Shown here: positions 1-35,593 of the stretch, piece by piece
How the letters are laid out: every line of letters begins with the position of its first letter
Numbering within the stretch: the stretch's first letter is position 1
From: Nectonema munidae
Taxonomy: Eukaryota > Nematomorpha > Nectonematoida > Nectonematidae
NCBI GenBank assembly: GCA_030549495.1
Contig: JAUIRK010000022.1
Coordinates: 217,501-281,500 of the forward strand
DNA: 64,000 nt
Direction of reading: 5' to 3'
Made by a program: the position numbers and the translations under genes
Notes under the pieces: generated by a model
Told to the model about the DNA's origin: nothing
Seen by the model: the letters and a program-made list of their open reading frames with translations, nothing else
Database searches by the model: none

Positions 1-660
1 ATACTCAACTTTCTGTCATACTTAGTAGTTGTATGAAAGAATACTCAAAAGATAAGAAAGAATCTTATAGAGAGGATTTTCAATGTTGGATCTCAAATCT
101 GACAGAAACATACCTGAAAAAATTCTCTATTAGATTTCTTATTTTTTTGAATAATTTCCTTGAATGGCATTCTAAAATATTTTTTTATATATAAAATATT
201 TGGTCGATAAGCACGTTTTGTTCTATAAATATGAGAAAGCTGTAAAAAAAATATTTAATTGCTTCTAAAAATTTTCATTGCTTAGAATAAAATGATCCAT
301 AAATACAAAAGTATCAATGGATAATATGTTCATACGCTCAAAAGCCGTGATTATTATCAACCCGGTGTATGATGCCTCTAATGTGTGCTTTAAGCCATGC
401 AGTACCTCTCTTCTCGCGGCTCGAATAGCAAATTTGGTAAAAATTAACCTAAGAATATCATGTTAAAACGGTCAGAATTTAGCAAAGTTATTGATCTCTA
501 TACTGTACTTAGGTGTTAGTGTATTTTTATATCGTTGATCTGTTCTTAAAATGATATGGAAGTGGCGGTTTTAGTGCGATCGCCCATCCTCCATTTTTTG
601 AGCTTTTCAATGCATAGTTTAATCAAATGTAAACTGTATTTCTGAAAAAAGAGTCGTACT
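1..660. other. AT-rich tract without recognised gene
   Basis: I see no reading frame, RNA gene or terminal repeat I can support here. The sequence is AT-rich and looks unique. Confidence 0.5.
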
Positions 661-795
661 TCAGATCAGAAACATTGGATACCATGAGGTTGCATGGTTC
701 AATCCGGCATCAAGACTTTTTTGCTCATAGTGTGAATCAAGCGGTTAAATTGGACTTGTTGATTATAATACTACAAGGTACCTTTACATTTTCAC
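661..795 (+). repeat. Decayed tRNA-derived SINE copy
   Basis: The stretch has a box-B-like GGTTCAATCCG (696-706) followed by GCATCAAG and ends in GGTACCTTTAC. The better copy at 14061-14209 has the same order: box B, GCATCAAG, a short middle, then GGTACCTTTAC. The shared head-to-tail order marks a second, more diverged member of one SINE family. Box A is not convincing, so this copy is probably old and silent. Confidence 0.5.
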
Positions 796-1297
796 ATTTT
801 TGTACAAGGCTATAGCCATATATGTACAAAACGGTTCTTACTTGTCCAAATTCTGTAATATTATTATTAAGAATCTATTAAATTTGATGATATATATGAA
901 CCATTTGAATTCAGCAATTATAAGAATCTTTTCATTCATTATGTTTTACTATTATAAGGATTAATTAAAAAACACTTTTTTTTGAAAAAAAACTTAAATT
1001 TTTTTTAAATAACTTGTGTCATTAAATTAGTAAAACTTTTTTTAATATTTTGGGCAGTCCTTTAGTGCAAAGTTGGTTATTAATTTGACCCTTTGTTAAA
1101 AAAAAGTGGACAACCACTGCTTTAAAGGCAAAATAATTAATACACCTTTAATGTTTCATATCCGTTTTATTAAATTCAACTTTGGGCATAGCGCGGAAAG
1201 CCTAGAGGAAATATGCGTAACTCCATCGCTACAATGGCTCATACCGGTTTTAAATAATAAACCTTGAATGTTGCCGTGTTTTGAGCGAATCCAATAT
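796..1297. other. AT-rich tract, nothing recognised
   Basis: A-rich and T-rich sequence with no supportable gene or repeat end. Confidence 0.45.
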
Positions 1298-1305
1298 GAA
1301 TAGGG

Positions 1306-1834
1306 CAGAGGCGTAGCCAGCAATTTTTAGAATGTGTTGATATGTATGCAGTTGTTTGGCGGCCTTAATCCCTGTTAGTATATTCTTGCTAACAAAAACA
1401 AATGCGTCGAAGATTCTTTCCTTTTACTAACATTTTGCTCACGTGACGACTCTCTAACAACTGATATTATGCTGTAAAACAAAGAGTTTTAAGAAGTCAA
1501 CAATGCTCAATGCTGCATGAAAGAAAGAAGAATCGTATGCTTGTTTCTTATCTGAAAGAGTATACAAAAAAATTGTCAACAATGAAATATTGAAATTTTT
1601 CTTCCAAAAAAATAAATTTGTGTGATACTTGATGATTTCCAAATAAAAATAAAAAATTTTTTTATTGATATCACATTACTGAAATTCTTAAAGTACATGT
1701 GCTACTACTTTAACTACATGTGCTACATTCTTTTTTGGTAAAAATGTTTGCTTTACATATAAAAATGTCTACCCCCCCCCCCGCTCCAATTCTTTGTCTG
1801 CCCCTCCAACTCCTATTTTCTGGCTACGCTACTG
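1306..1834. mobile_element. hAT-type MITE, CAGWGGCGTAGCC family, 529 bp
   Basis: The left end CAGAGGCGTAGCCAG is an inverted match to the right end CTGGCTACGCTACTG. The element is flanked by a perfect 8-bp direct repeat GAATAGGG (1298-1305 and 1835-1842), the target duplication size of hAT elements. It has no coding capacity, so it is a non-autonomous deletion derivative. Near the right end lies a C-homopolymer and a CCCCTCC-rich segment, as in the shorter relatives at 34458-34614 and 45077-45236. The exact duplication suggests this copy is younger than the degenerate one at 39135-39481. Confidence 0.85.
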
Positions 1835-1842
1835 GAATAGGG

Positions 1843-2407
1843 GAACCAACTCATTACAATAAAAAATTGTTATAGCGATATTTAATATATTTACTTTTTT
1901 TTTTAGCTAAGTTTATATTCTAGTACTTTTTTGTGTAAGTAATATGATTAATACTCTAAGGTAATATGATTAAGTTTCAAAATTGACCCTATTAGGAAAA
2001 AAACGTTGTACCAACTGGTCTATACGAAATTTTTATAAAGATAAAAAGAAAGAGTTTTATTACTACAAGGACTATTTAATTGAATCAAAAGACGGGAATA
2101 ACTTATAGTGCAATTATTTGAAGAAAGTAAGTATTTACGAATATTTCACTTAAAAGCATCTAAAATTTTTAAAACTGCAATCTTCAATTATTATTCATCA
2201 TAATTATATTTTTTGAGCAAAAGTTAAATAACATTTTATTTAAAGTAAATTTAAAATATGGCTTTTAATTCAACTAAAAAACATATTCAAGTCAACGCTT
2301 CCAAATATTGAACCTGAAACCAAAGACAAAAAATATCTTAAATTTTTATTCCTAGCTAAATTAATGTATAAATCGTCTATATTTTACGTTCTATGAATGT
2401 AATAGAT
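1843..2407. other. AT-rich tract, nothing recognised
   Basis: No supportable gene or repeat boundary was seen. Confidence 0.45.
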
Positions 2408-2839
2408 ACTATGATATCGAAAAAAATTACAAAACCGGGAAATCCCGGTTCCAAACATTTCCTTAAGGAGATATATAGACAGCAAAAAGATGCAATAAAA
2501 TTGACGCTTTTGATTTATTATAAACAAATGTACACTTTTTCTTTCTATATCATTATCATTATTTAAATGGTTCTAGGAGAAAAGTGTGCAAACGACAAAA
2601 GTGTGCAGCAGAGAAAAAAAAGAAAAATAAACTCTTTTGTCGTTTGCACACTTTTCTCCGTTTACAATTAAAATGAGATGACAATGAAAAAATGATTTTA
2701 TATGAATGAAGTGCAGTAAAGTTTTATGCAAAGAATTGCATAGTGAAATAAATCAATTACAACTAAGTTATTCTCGGAACCGGGAATACTTTTCGGTTCC
2801 GAGACGGTTCCCAAATTTTTAGAACCGGGAGCAAACCCT
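2408..2839. mobile_element. hAT-type MITE with CCGGGA-rich ends, copy 1
   Basis: This copy shares most of its length with the element at 33420-33884: AAAACCGGGAAATCCCGG near the left end, a central hairpin, and AGAACCGGGAGCAAACCCTA at the right end. The right end is intact, but the left tip seen in the other copy (TAGAGTTTGC) is missing, so no clean target duplication can be called. There is no coding sequence. Family assignment to hAT rests on the 8-bp duplication of the second copy. Confidence 0.75.
2576..2659. repeat. Perfect 26-bp inverted repeat inside the MITE
   Basis: The left arm 2576-2601 (GGAGAAAAGTGTGC... to ...ACGACAAAAG) is an exact reverse complement of 2634-2659. The 32-nt spacer is A-rich. 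The second family member has the same hairpin at 33614-33697 with a few mismatches, so the structure belongs to the element. Confidence 0.85.
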
Positions 2840-2849
2840 AGTATCTAAT

Positions 2850-3810
2850 TTATATTTTATGATATGCTGAATATACATGGAAATGTATGATATACTGAAT
2901 ATGGATGAAAATAACAATTTTCAAGTTACATTAAAAAATTATTTAGATTCTCTAAATTGTGCCATTCATAAATTTACTGTACGTATTTTTTGCTTTATAT
3001 ATGTTCGATATAAAATGTGTCTTGAAAAGTTTCGTCTTTGCTCATAAAATTAGGTGAAATATTTTATTTCTCTTCAGAGTTTATGTATTTTTTAATTTGA
3101 AAGCTAAACTAAATTCAATTTTTGCTCTCAGTTAATCATGAAAATAGCAAACAAAGTACACATTTTTCGTGAAAAGTGAATAATTTGTAATTTTCCTTAT
3201 AAAATGAAAATAGGATTTTTGTAAGCATTCATCCTGCCGCCTATCTGCAATAACACACATTTACATGTACATTTTACACATTTACATGAAAAAAGAAGGA
3301 TCACAAAGATGAATTAGAGACATGCATCTTAAATCTTCATCTGAATTCTGAACTATTTCATTGTATATTATCTATATCCATCACACACTAATTTTACAGT
3401 TTGACTGCAATTATCTAAACAAATTACAAGAGTGCGTTGAGTGCGCGCACTGATTGTATGTTTTTGTATTTGTGAGTATTTGTATGCATATGTGTATATG
3501 TTTGTCCGTGGATATGATGGGTATGTGGTGTATGTCTATGTGTGTAGAGTAATGCGTATATATTCCGTCAGCAGAATCGAAGTAGCAAGAGTTTTTATAT
3601 AAAACACTACAGTTTAATTCAATAGAAGATATGATTAAATTAAATAAATCTATATTTTTCAAATTTATGTATATATAATAATATTTTGGTGAATTAAAGT
3701 TTTATCTTTTATATGTTCTTTAAGTCAAAGGCGAAGTTGAGTCGGAGTTGGAAGAAAGATTGGTTGACTCCGCAGCCCTTGTATATATGTATGTATTCGT
3801 GTATGTGTAT
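2850..3810. other. AT-rich tract with TG-rich stretches
   Basis: The tract contains degenerate TGTATGTG-type simple sequence around 3440-3550 and 3780-3815. Short open frames there come from the simple sequence. No gene was recognised. Confidence 0.5.
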
Positions 3811-4176
3811 GTGTATTAGAGCCCTGCGAGGCGCGGATAACCCACACGGGTTATGCGAGACGCGCACTCGCGGTGCGGATGTGGGTTGTCCACATTTTAT
3901 TTTTTGTGGAGCGGGGTGGATGCGGGTCATTTGAAAATTTTGTGTGGGGCGGGGCGGATGGTCCTTATCAATAAGGCGGGTTAGTGAGAATTTGTGAAGC
4001 AAGAACATTAGTATGAAATGAAAGAAATAGAGAGCTAAGTGCGATGTCAAAAATTGCGAAACAAAGAAAAAGCATGTGTGTGTGTGATGGATCAAATGCT
4101 TTCAGAGTTAGAGAAGAATGGAGTATGACAGAACGGAGAAAGGATTAAATTAGAAAGGACTACGTTAGCTGAAACC

Positions 4177-5467
4177 TTGAAAGAAATTGTCTCTTTTACC
4201 CGACTTGCTTTTACTTCAGACATGTGGACTGACTCATATAAGAAAAGGTCCTATTTGACAATTATGGTGCACTACATAAGCTGTGATTGGACTCTTGTGA
4301 GCCGCGTTGTTACAAGCGAGGAGTTTGACGCTGAACTGAAGAAAACGGGCGTCAACATTAGAGACGCTATACTCTCTTCTTTATCTAAATTTGGGCTAGA
4401 GCAACCACAACTTTGCCCTTTTATATTTACAACAGATAGAGGTAGCAACATGATTGCGGCAATTCGTAATGATGAACGTCTTGATTGTATAGCTCATGTT
4501 TTGAACATTGTTTTGCGTCATACTTTTGACGAAAAAACATGTCTAGAGAAAATAACATATGTTATTACATGTTGTAAATCACTTGTAAGATACATCAAGA
4601 AATCCTCAACTCAGAACTTGCTTCAAAAAAAATGTAAAACAATCTTGTGAAACTCGATGGAGTTCTGTCTATTTAATGCTCAAATCTGTTTTAGATAGTA
4701 TTCATGATATTCGACGTGTTTTTATTGATCATATTCCAGAAGAAATAAAGCGTATAGCTTTGATTGACATTGATTTACTTAAAGAATTAGTTAATTTTTT
4801 AGAACCTTTCTACAATGCTACATTAAGTTTAGAAGGAGATAAAAGTGAGCCAACTTTACACTTGGTTATCCCATGGATTTCTAAATTGCAAAATCATTGC
4901 CACGTTCAAGAAAGTGATAATGAAGCTGTACTCTCTTTGAAGACCAAATGTTTAAAAACATTGAAAGAAAAGTTTGCTCCTAGTCTGCTTCATAAACTTG
5001 CAGGTTTTTTCAATCCAAAACAAAAAACAATGCGAGTACTTTCCGCATCAGATCAGCAACTTGTTTTAAATTATGTTTCCAAACAACTCTGCAACCTTTC
5101 TTCACGAATGGGGTGGCAAAGAATTCAAGCTTCCTCCAAAACTTTATTTCAATCTACAAAAAGGCCATACTCAACAAACTTTAATGAGTTTGATGAGGAA
5201 ATTGAAGAGGTTCAGTCCAACGAATTACAACAATATCAGCAATATAAGTTGAACATTTTTATTTCTGTTTTAAATTGGGGGAAAGAAAATTGCTCCACAT
5301 TTCCACATCTTTCACAAATTGCTAGAAATATTCTACCAATTATGGCAACTAGCGCAACAAGTGAGCGCAATTTTAGTCTTGCTGGTCACTTAATATCAGC
5401 AAGGAGATCTTCGTTAAAATCAAGTAACGTCAATGGCATTTTGTTTTTAAACAGTGCTTTGAAATAA
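4177..5467 (+). pseudogene. hAT transposase (hobo/Hermes-like), broken
   Basis: Two frames together cover the RNase-H-like core and C-terminal dimerisation region. Frame one (4177-4650) has TSDMWTDSY with the first catalytic Asp region, then FTTDRGSNM with the second, then RLDCIAHVLN. Frame two (4676-5467) has MLKSVLDSIHDIR and ends in the classic hAT C-terminus SATSERNFSLAGHLISARR. A frame change near an A8 run at about 4626-4633 separates them: the second frame already reads QSCETRW just upstream of 4676. The N-terminal BED zinc finger expected before the core is not visible. A hAT transposase cuts and rejoins DNA at element ends. This copy cannot make a normal protein as read. Relatives lie at 14180-14605. 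Confidence 0.85.
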
Positions 5468-5568
5468 AGTAAATTAGTTTTATGTTTTTTACTCATTTAT
5501 CCCTCTCTCTTGCAAAAATATAACATATGTAATAATTTTCTTCATATATAAGATATTATGTCTTAGAC

Positions 5569-6030
5569 CAGGGCTCTCCAAACTATTGCTCGCGGGCTGC
5601 ATCCGGTCCCCACATGGTTTTAAACGGCCCACCAAACAAATCCTTGTTGTTAATTTTTTAAATTGAATTAAAGTGTTTAAAATCTTTAAAATGTGATAAA
5701 AAATTTTAAAATTAAAAAAAAATCATGAAGCATAAAGTAAAATTTTTTCTACTACTTGTTTTTTTATTTATACGTGGTTTTAATAAAATTTTGAAGTCAA
5801 AACAACAGTATCATTCATCACACTAATTTGGTTGCCTAAAACTAAAGGCAGGAATTTATTTAGTTTATCCTGAATTTTTGCAATATATGCTTTAATTTTT
5901 TCATGTTTATACTCTAACAAAATTGAATTACCCGCCATAATTTTTTTTTTTTCATTTTTATTCTTTCGGCTCGCATAAATTTGGGAAGTATATTTTGTGG
6001 CCCTTATATTGAAAAGTTTGGAGACTTTTG
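5569..6030. mobile_element. hAT-type MITE inserted in the hAT element
   Basis: The left end CAGGGCTCTCCAAACTATTG pairs with the inverted right end CAAAAGTCTCCAAACTTTTC. Flanks are TCTTAGAC (5561-5568) and CCTTAGAC (6031-6038), an 8-bp duplication with one mismatch. Inside are GGCTGCATCCGG and GGCCC motifs at the two ends, resembling the ends of Charlie-type hAT elements. There is no coding capacity. It sits downstream of the host element's transposase, so it inserted later. Confidence 0.8.
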
Positions 6031-6116
6031 CCTTAGACTGTATTTAAAAAAGATCGTTATAGCCAATTTTAATTTTAGGACACTTCCATAAGCGTTTCAA
6101 TTAAGTAACATCTTAA

Positions 6117-6244
6117 CCCATTAAGTCCCAAGTTTCTATTTGAAAACATAAGTAATTTCATCTTCGTCTGCTTTTTTCAATGACTTTGAATATAAATCGT
6201 CTGCGTTTTTTAGATATCATCTGATTTCTATGGTACTTAATGGG
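6117..6244. mobile_element. 128-bp piggyBac-type MITE
   Basis: It is bounded by TTAA at 6113-6116 and 6245-6248. The ends are inverted repeats CCCATTAAGTCCCA and TGGTACTTAATGGG. TTAA duplication and CCC termini are hallmarks of piggyBac. The interior has ATCGTCTGCGTTTT and AGATATCATCTGATT, shared with the copy at 15811-15944 and in part with 49142-49264. It is inserted in the 3' part of the hAT element. Confidence 0.85.
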
Positions 6245-6703
6245 TTAAGCATTTATTTAGTAAAGATTTTGAAGTATAATAGGAAATAGATTTAAACATT
6301 ACTAATTTTGAGAGTTGGCGCAGACATACCTGCAGAAAACAAAACTAGATAAAATGTACAGCGGAGCAGAGCAGACACAAACTGATAAGATGCTTGGCAG
6401 AGCTGGTGCAAATTCATTAAATGAAACTTAGAGCAAGCGCAAACTTACAAAAAGTGAGTCAGAACGAGTGCGAAGATTTTAATGCACGCGTAAAGGTCTA
6501 GTGTAGTTTGTTGCGAAGTGGGTGTAGCATATTTTATTTTATTAATTTGGAGGGTGGGACGGGCAGCACAGTTTGAATAGTTGGGGGGGGGGGGGGCGAT
6601 GTGGGTGCAAATTGATAAAATGCGGGTGATGAGCTCGTGCAGATTCACAAAATGCGTGTTGGGGCGGGTGGGGACAAAATTTTTCGACCCGCGCAGGGCT
6701 CTA

Positions 6704-7180
6704 TTGTGTGTGTGTGTATATGAATCTATGGGTATGTCATAGGAATGCACTTTTGAATTATGCTTTGCTGTGTAATTTTCTAATGTGTACAAGTTACTGC
6801 AATATGTAAACGTAAAAAAATTTATTGGAAAAAAAATTTTAACTACCGGGAAATGCAATTTTGTTTTATATATTTTGCATAATTTTTACAAATATAAATC
6901 TATTTTTAAATTTTTTTTTAAATTTTTTTCTAGAATTTTTTTTTTATTTTTTAAATATGTCTACTTTTGTTCCAAAAAACTCCTCCTTCTTTTAATACTA
7001 ATCTCAGCATTTATCTTGGAGGTCCCAAGGACTTTCTTTCTTCAGAATTTTCAACTTTAAAAGATGTTTAAGAAGATGTATTTCCATACTGCCAATCGTA
7101 ATTTTCATAGAAGATAAAAATACAAGAAATTTAAATATGCAAAAAAAATTTCTAAAGTTGAAAAAGTAATTAATCGTTGG
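6704..7180. other. Simple sequence and AT-rich tract
   Basis: A short TG run follows the hAT end, then T-rich and A-rich sequence. No gene was recognised. Confidence 0.45.
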
Positions 7181-7299
7181 CCGGAATCAAACTGTAACTT
7201 CAAAGAACCGGTGAATATAATCAAAAAGCATAGAACAACGAATTAGTTGAGTGTGGGCTGCTTTTTCTTTCATAGCAAAAAGTAAAGCCAAAAAATGCA

Positions 7300-7730
7300 C
7301 TAAAAATTTTTGGGAATCAAAACTTGAAAAATTATTTGATTTGTCTTTATGTAGATGCCCTGTTGTTCTTTCTAAAGAAGACAATACTTTTTGCAAAACA
7401 AATTGAAAAGATACTGCTCACTGTATTTGTAAGTGTGATTCTAAAATGACACTACATGAGAAACTACTTTGGATAAAATATGAAGGCGCAAAATATGGAA
7501 TTATTTCTTCAATGCAAGAAGTTAAATTAGATTACAAAAAGACATACAGGATGGACAACAAAAATAAGCGTATAGCCAACAAACAAAAAAGATTGAAACT
7601 TGAACAAAACAACAATAGAGATTTGAACTCAAAAAAGCTGGAGCTTTTTTCTCTGAATCTCATGATGAAGATAAAACAGAAAATGAAACATCATGAAATG
7701 ACACAATGGAAAATGAAACAAGTGAGTTAA
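7300..7730 (+). pseudogene. Cys-rich protein fragment of an unclassified repeat family
   Basis: On the plus strand a frame reads KLEKLFDLSLCRCPVVLSKE, then a break, then HCICKCDSK and MTLHEKLLWIKYEG, continuing to about 7730 with a Lys-rich tail. The paired cysteines followed by a basic LWIKY block resemble multi-copy hypothetical proteins of invertebrate genomes that I associate with transposable elements, but I cannot name the family. It lacks both a plausible start and a complete end. Confidence 0.35.
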
Positions 7731-7807
7731 CTGAAAAACTTCACATTTTTAAGCGAAATCATTTGATTATAAATAATGCAGCCGTTGCTTTTGTAACAAA
7801 CCTCATT

Positions 7808-9419
7808 CTAATGCGAAATTTGGACTTGGTATTTAGTTACCAGTCTCTCAATGTTTGGTGAAATGCTGAAAGCGGCTACTCTTAGGTTATTTTTAAGGTG
7901 ATTGTCCATCAGCCTTGATCTTGTTTTTGATTCTGCATATTTTATTTTCATAAACAGCTGCTCACATGTACAAGTACTCCCGAATAGTGACATGAATAGC
8001 TTCATTTCCTTGAAGTTCAATCAATTCCATCTGCAGTTCCTCTGGAGCTTCCCCCTGAAATCTTGAAATCTCCTGATGAATTCTTTGTGAATTGATATAA
8101 GCTTATCAGCATAGGAAGTGTCTGCTTTGCAATGATTTGAATGTAGAGAAATGGGAAGTATTACAATTTCTTAGCTGGTTTTCTCACAGTTAAATTTTGT
8201 TTTAGAATGATCGGATATGACTATACAATTGATGAACAAATTGTCCCTTTCCTTGAAATTTTGAATTCAAGTCATTCAGATATGAAGTCAAGTCAACAAA
8301 AAAAGCAAGATCCCGAACCCAGCCATCATAACTTAATTCAGGGATAGACTTGCCTTTCATTTTCTTAAATTGGAACATTTCACTCCTAAGATCATAAAAT
8401 CAATTAAACATTTTCCCCTTGCTCAACCATCGCACCTTACAGTAGTAAACCAGATCTCCATATTCTCCCTCGATATCCTCAAGAAATTCTATAAACTGGC
8501 GGTGATTTTAATGCTCGAGATTTAATAAAATTCATACTTAAAACTACTCTAGACATGACGTGTTCAAATTTGAGAGACTTGGCGCACAAATTCTCTTGGT
8601 GAATTATCCAGTGAAACACGGAAAAATCTTTTGTGTCTGTGTTCATAGAATTTAACTTCTTTATAATTTTTGAAGCTAAGCTAACTTTATTACCAATTAT
8701 TGCAGGGGAACCATCTATTGCTAAACCATAAAGTTTTTCAAAATGGAGAATAAATTTAGCCATTAACATTTTCAGTTCTTGAAAAATATCCTTTCCAGTG
8801 GTAGTGTCTTTCTTGAAGACAAGTATTTTTCTGTGATATTGAAATCGTCATCGATTCCATGTACAAAAACTGCAAGTTGGGATGTATTTGCCAAGTCATT
8901 CATAAATAGCCAAGGAAAAATACTTAAATGTTGAAGCAATTTCTTTCAAAACAATTTCTATATTGGTAACAAGTTCATCCTTCCGTCTTCTTACAGTTCT
9001 ACGAGACAAACTAATATTATCAATTTCTTTTTTTCTCTCTGGAAAACAAAATAATGACCACGGCTTGTAGACATTCTTTCACAAATTCGCCGTCAGAATA
9101 ATTTTTTGAATGTTTTGCAATCTCCTCACTGACAATATAACTAGCACAAATGATATTGTTTGACAAAAATTACCTGCTGTTCTTTCAAATCTTTAATCAG
9201 TTTTTCGACTTTTTGTTAACTACATTCACCATGAAAATTATCATAAAGAAATGAGTGTTTGGAATGATAGTGTCTTTTTACATTATATTCTTTCATAACA
9301 GCAACTGACTCTAAACACAGTAAACACATTGGGTTTACTTTCATTTGTGTGAAAAAATAGTCATTTGTCCATTTTTCTTGGAAAACTCGAGATTCATTAT
9401 TCACTTTCCTCTTTTTCAA
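7808..9419 (-). pseudogene. hAT transposase of the GTF2IRD2/ZBED-like group, decayed
   Basis: Three minus-strand blocks follow the order of this family. The N-terminus (9419-9216) has KKRKVNNESRVFQEKW, a zinc-finger-like CLLCLESVAVMKEYNVKRHY and HSKH. The middle (8769-8479) has GLAIDGSPAI, KDFSVFHWIIHQENLCAK and a downstream NFIKSRAL block. The C-terminus (8020-7808) has MSLFGSTCTCEQLFMKIKY and SRLMDNHLKNNLRVA, the dimerisation segment. Between the blocks the frame is interrupted many times, so this is an old fossil. A GGGCCGGAT-rich stretch at 9890-9950 may be its 5' end. The terminal repeats are not certain. Confidence 0.75.
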
Positions 9420-10800
9420 TTACGACATTTTGGGTTGCATGAGTTCATTAAATAACTTCTTAATAAAATTAAAAAATTTATAAAAAATAATTTTAATCAT
9501 TTTTTTAGGCCAATTGAAAATAATGTATTATTACTATAGATTTTGTTTTTTGTGAACAACTGGAAGTGTCAAAGGAGATATTTAAGTCTCTGACCAGGAT
9601 GGTATGTTCAGACTAACTGAATACATAAATATGGGGAAGTAAGAAAGAAAACTATTCAGCACAAAGAGCGTTAATCCATTAGTAATTAGAAAACAAAAAA
9701 AAATCCTACTTTATTCAAAGGGATTTACCAAAGGATTAAAGATTATATTCTTTAAAAATGCTTCTTAAAAGATTATCCTTTACAAATGCAATAATTGAAT
9801 AAGTGACCATAGTGTCAAAGCTAATAAAAATAAAAAATTTTAATAAATTTAAATCCATTTTAATTATACCTGTACTGACTTAAAGTTTTTCAAAGGTCTC
9901 CGTGGGCCGGATGAAAAGCCTACGCGGGATTATTTTGGATTTCAATGTACTCCATGAAAAAAGGTCAAACAATCTAGTCAAATAGCTTGTTTGATAAATG
10001 AGGTTTAAATTTATAAAGAAAATTGAAAAGATAAAAAAGTGAGGAAAAGTAATACGAGCACAAATAAACTATCTAACAATGTTGTTACAAAAACCATGAT
10101 GATAATAAAAAGAGGCATGGTTTTTCACTGCTTTAAACTACATGCAACCCAAATTCTATTTGCAAGAATTTTGGTAAAACATATAATAGTGTACGATGGA
10201 ATAGTGTGAGGGGGAACTTGAAGGGGAACTGCGATTAAGTTCGTACAAAACAAGTTTAAATATAAGCTGAGTCTTCTTATACTTCACACAATGTTGAGTG
10301 CAACATATGCTTTTTATGTAAGTTGTAAGGTGAAGGGAATAATAATAATAGGATATAAAGATTTCAAAACACTGTTTCTAATATGTTTTGGCTTTTAGTC
10401 CCTCCTAAATACTTCGCCTTACACATGTGTTTGATTAATTTTTATTAAAACAAAAAACGTATCACTTGAGTGACTACTCCGAAAATATCAGTTACTTGTA
10501 AACATGAGTTTTCGCGTCTTTTCTTTGTGTGGAGTCGACAATCAGAGGGGATTTTACCAGAGGTTTTGCAATAAGCTTAAAGGGTTTTAATGTGGGCACT
10601 AAGCACGGAACAATAAGTCTCGCATTTCGTTGTATCAATAAAATGTATACAGATACAATTTGAGTTTCAATTTTTTCGAATCAATTTTAATTTTTTCTAG
10701 TCTTCAAGAGATCTAATCCAAATATCTCTTGCATTAAACGAACTACACTTAAATCTAAATGAAGTGTGAAGAAAAGAAAAAGCATCCCAAGTTTATGAAA
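9420..10800. other. AT-rich tract 3' of the cathepsin gene
   Basis: It contains the probable end of the decayed hAT (near 9870-9950) and otherwise unique AT-rich sequence. No gene was recognised. Confidence 0.45.
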
Positions 10801-10803
10801 TAC

Positions 10804-10809
10804 TTTATT
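10804..10809 (-). promoter_or_regulatory. Candidate polyadenylation signal AATAAA
   Basis: On the minus strand AATAAA lies about 140 bases past the cathepsin stop codon (10949-10951). Its position fits a short 3' untranslated region for that gene. Confidence 0.55.
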
Positions 10810-10948
10810 TAAAAAAACAAGAAAAAAGTTAATTAAATACAATGTGACACAAAATAACCCTTAAAATAATTTCTTTATGGCGTGATGATGATCATAATTA
10901 GATGATGATGATGAGAACGAAGAAAAAGAGTGAAAAAGTCAGAATGAC

Positions 10949-35005
<24,057 letters not shown>

Positions 35006-35082
35006 CAAAAAACAAGAAGAAATGCGACGTGTAAATTGGATGGGGTAAAAAGAATAAGTGATGAAAAAATTGTGTCAGACTG

Positions 35083-35090
35083 TATAAAAT
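35083..35090 (-). promoter_or_regulatory. Candidate TATA element of the cathepsin gene
   Basis: The minus strand reads ATTTTATACAG about 80 bases upstream of the start codon. The distance suits a TATA-like element with a short leader. No further promoter motif is clear. Confidence 0.35.
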
Positions 35091-35099
35091 AGAAATGAA

Positions 35100-35585
35100 G
35101 AAGCTAATCAATAGGATTAATCGGGTGATTAATAATAATCTATCTTATTGTCATTACTGATTATAAATTGAAAGGATTACACATACGAAGGATTAATTTT
35201 ATGCAATTTGCTTTGTCTTCTTCACATGCTATGATTGGTGGTGTGAGATGAAAAGATATAACGATAAGAGAGACAGATTTCAAGAGGTCATCGTCATTAT
35301 CAAGTGTCATCTAAGCACATGTGTTTATATAACATTTATAAGTGGATTTGATTAATTTGAACGTTTTTTCTTGGCGATTGACTGGTAATACTAAGATTAT
35401 TAATTGATTTTAATAGTTTTTTAGTAATTGATCCTCGACCTGAATCCTCCTCAAGCTGGTGCATTTTATCAAGATTTTCTTCGTGTCAAGAATTCAAAGA
35501 TTTTTTGCGCAGCTTTGCCATCTCTATTACTCTGGTGTATAGATATGATGAAGAATAAACACAGATTCCCAAAAAATTAACCAAA
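35100..35585. other. Upstream region of the cathepsin gene
   Basis: The 500 bases before the gene contain unique-looking sequence, including ACACATACGAAGG and GGTGGTGTGAGATG. They should hold the promoter, but no specific factor site can be supported. Confidence 0.35.
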
Positions 35586-35593
35586 GTTCATAC

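Larger units (their letters stand above)
3817..6703 (+). mobile_element. Nearly full-length hobo-like hAT transposon
   Basis: The element runs from TAGAGCCCTGCGAGGCGCGG to CCCGCGCAGGGCTCTA, an inverted terminal repeat of about 13 bp (TAGAGCCCTGCG) followed by GC-rich subterminal repeats of the GGGGCGGGTG kind at both sides. Its 2.9-kb length is normal for hAT. The insertion lies in TG-rich simple sequence, so the expected 8-bp duplication is blurred (ATGTGTAT on the left against TTGTGTGT on the right). It encodes a transposase at 4177-5467 and has received two younger insertions, at 5569-6030 and 6117-6244. Confidence 0.85.

Noticed and set aside
3709-4095. Open frames on both strands at the left end of the hAT element
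   Set aside because: They arise from the GC-rich terminal repeats of the transposon.
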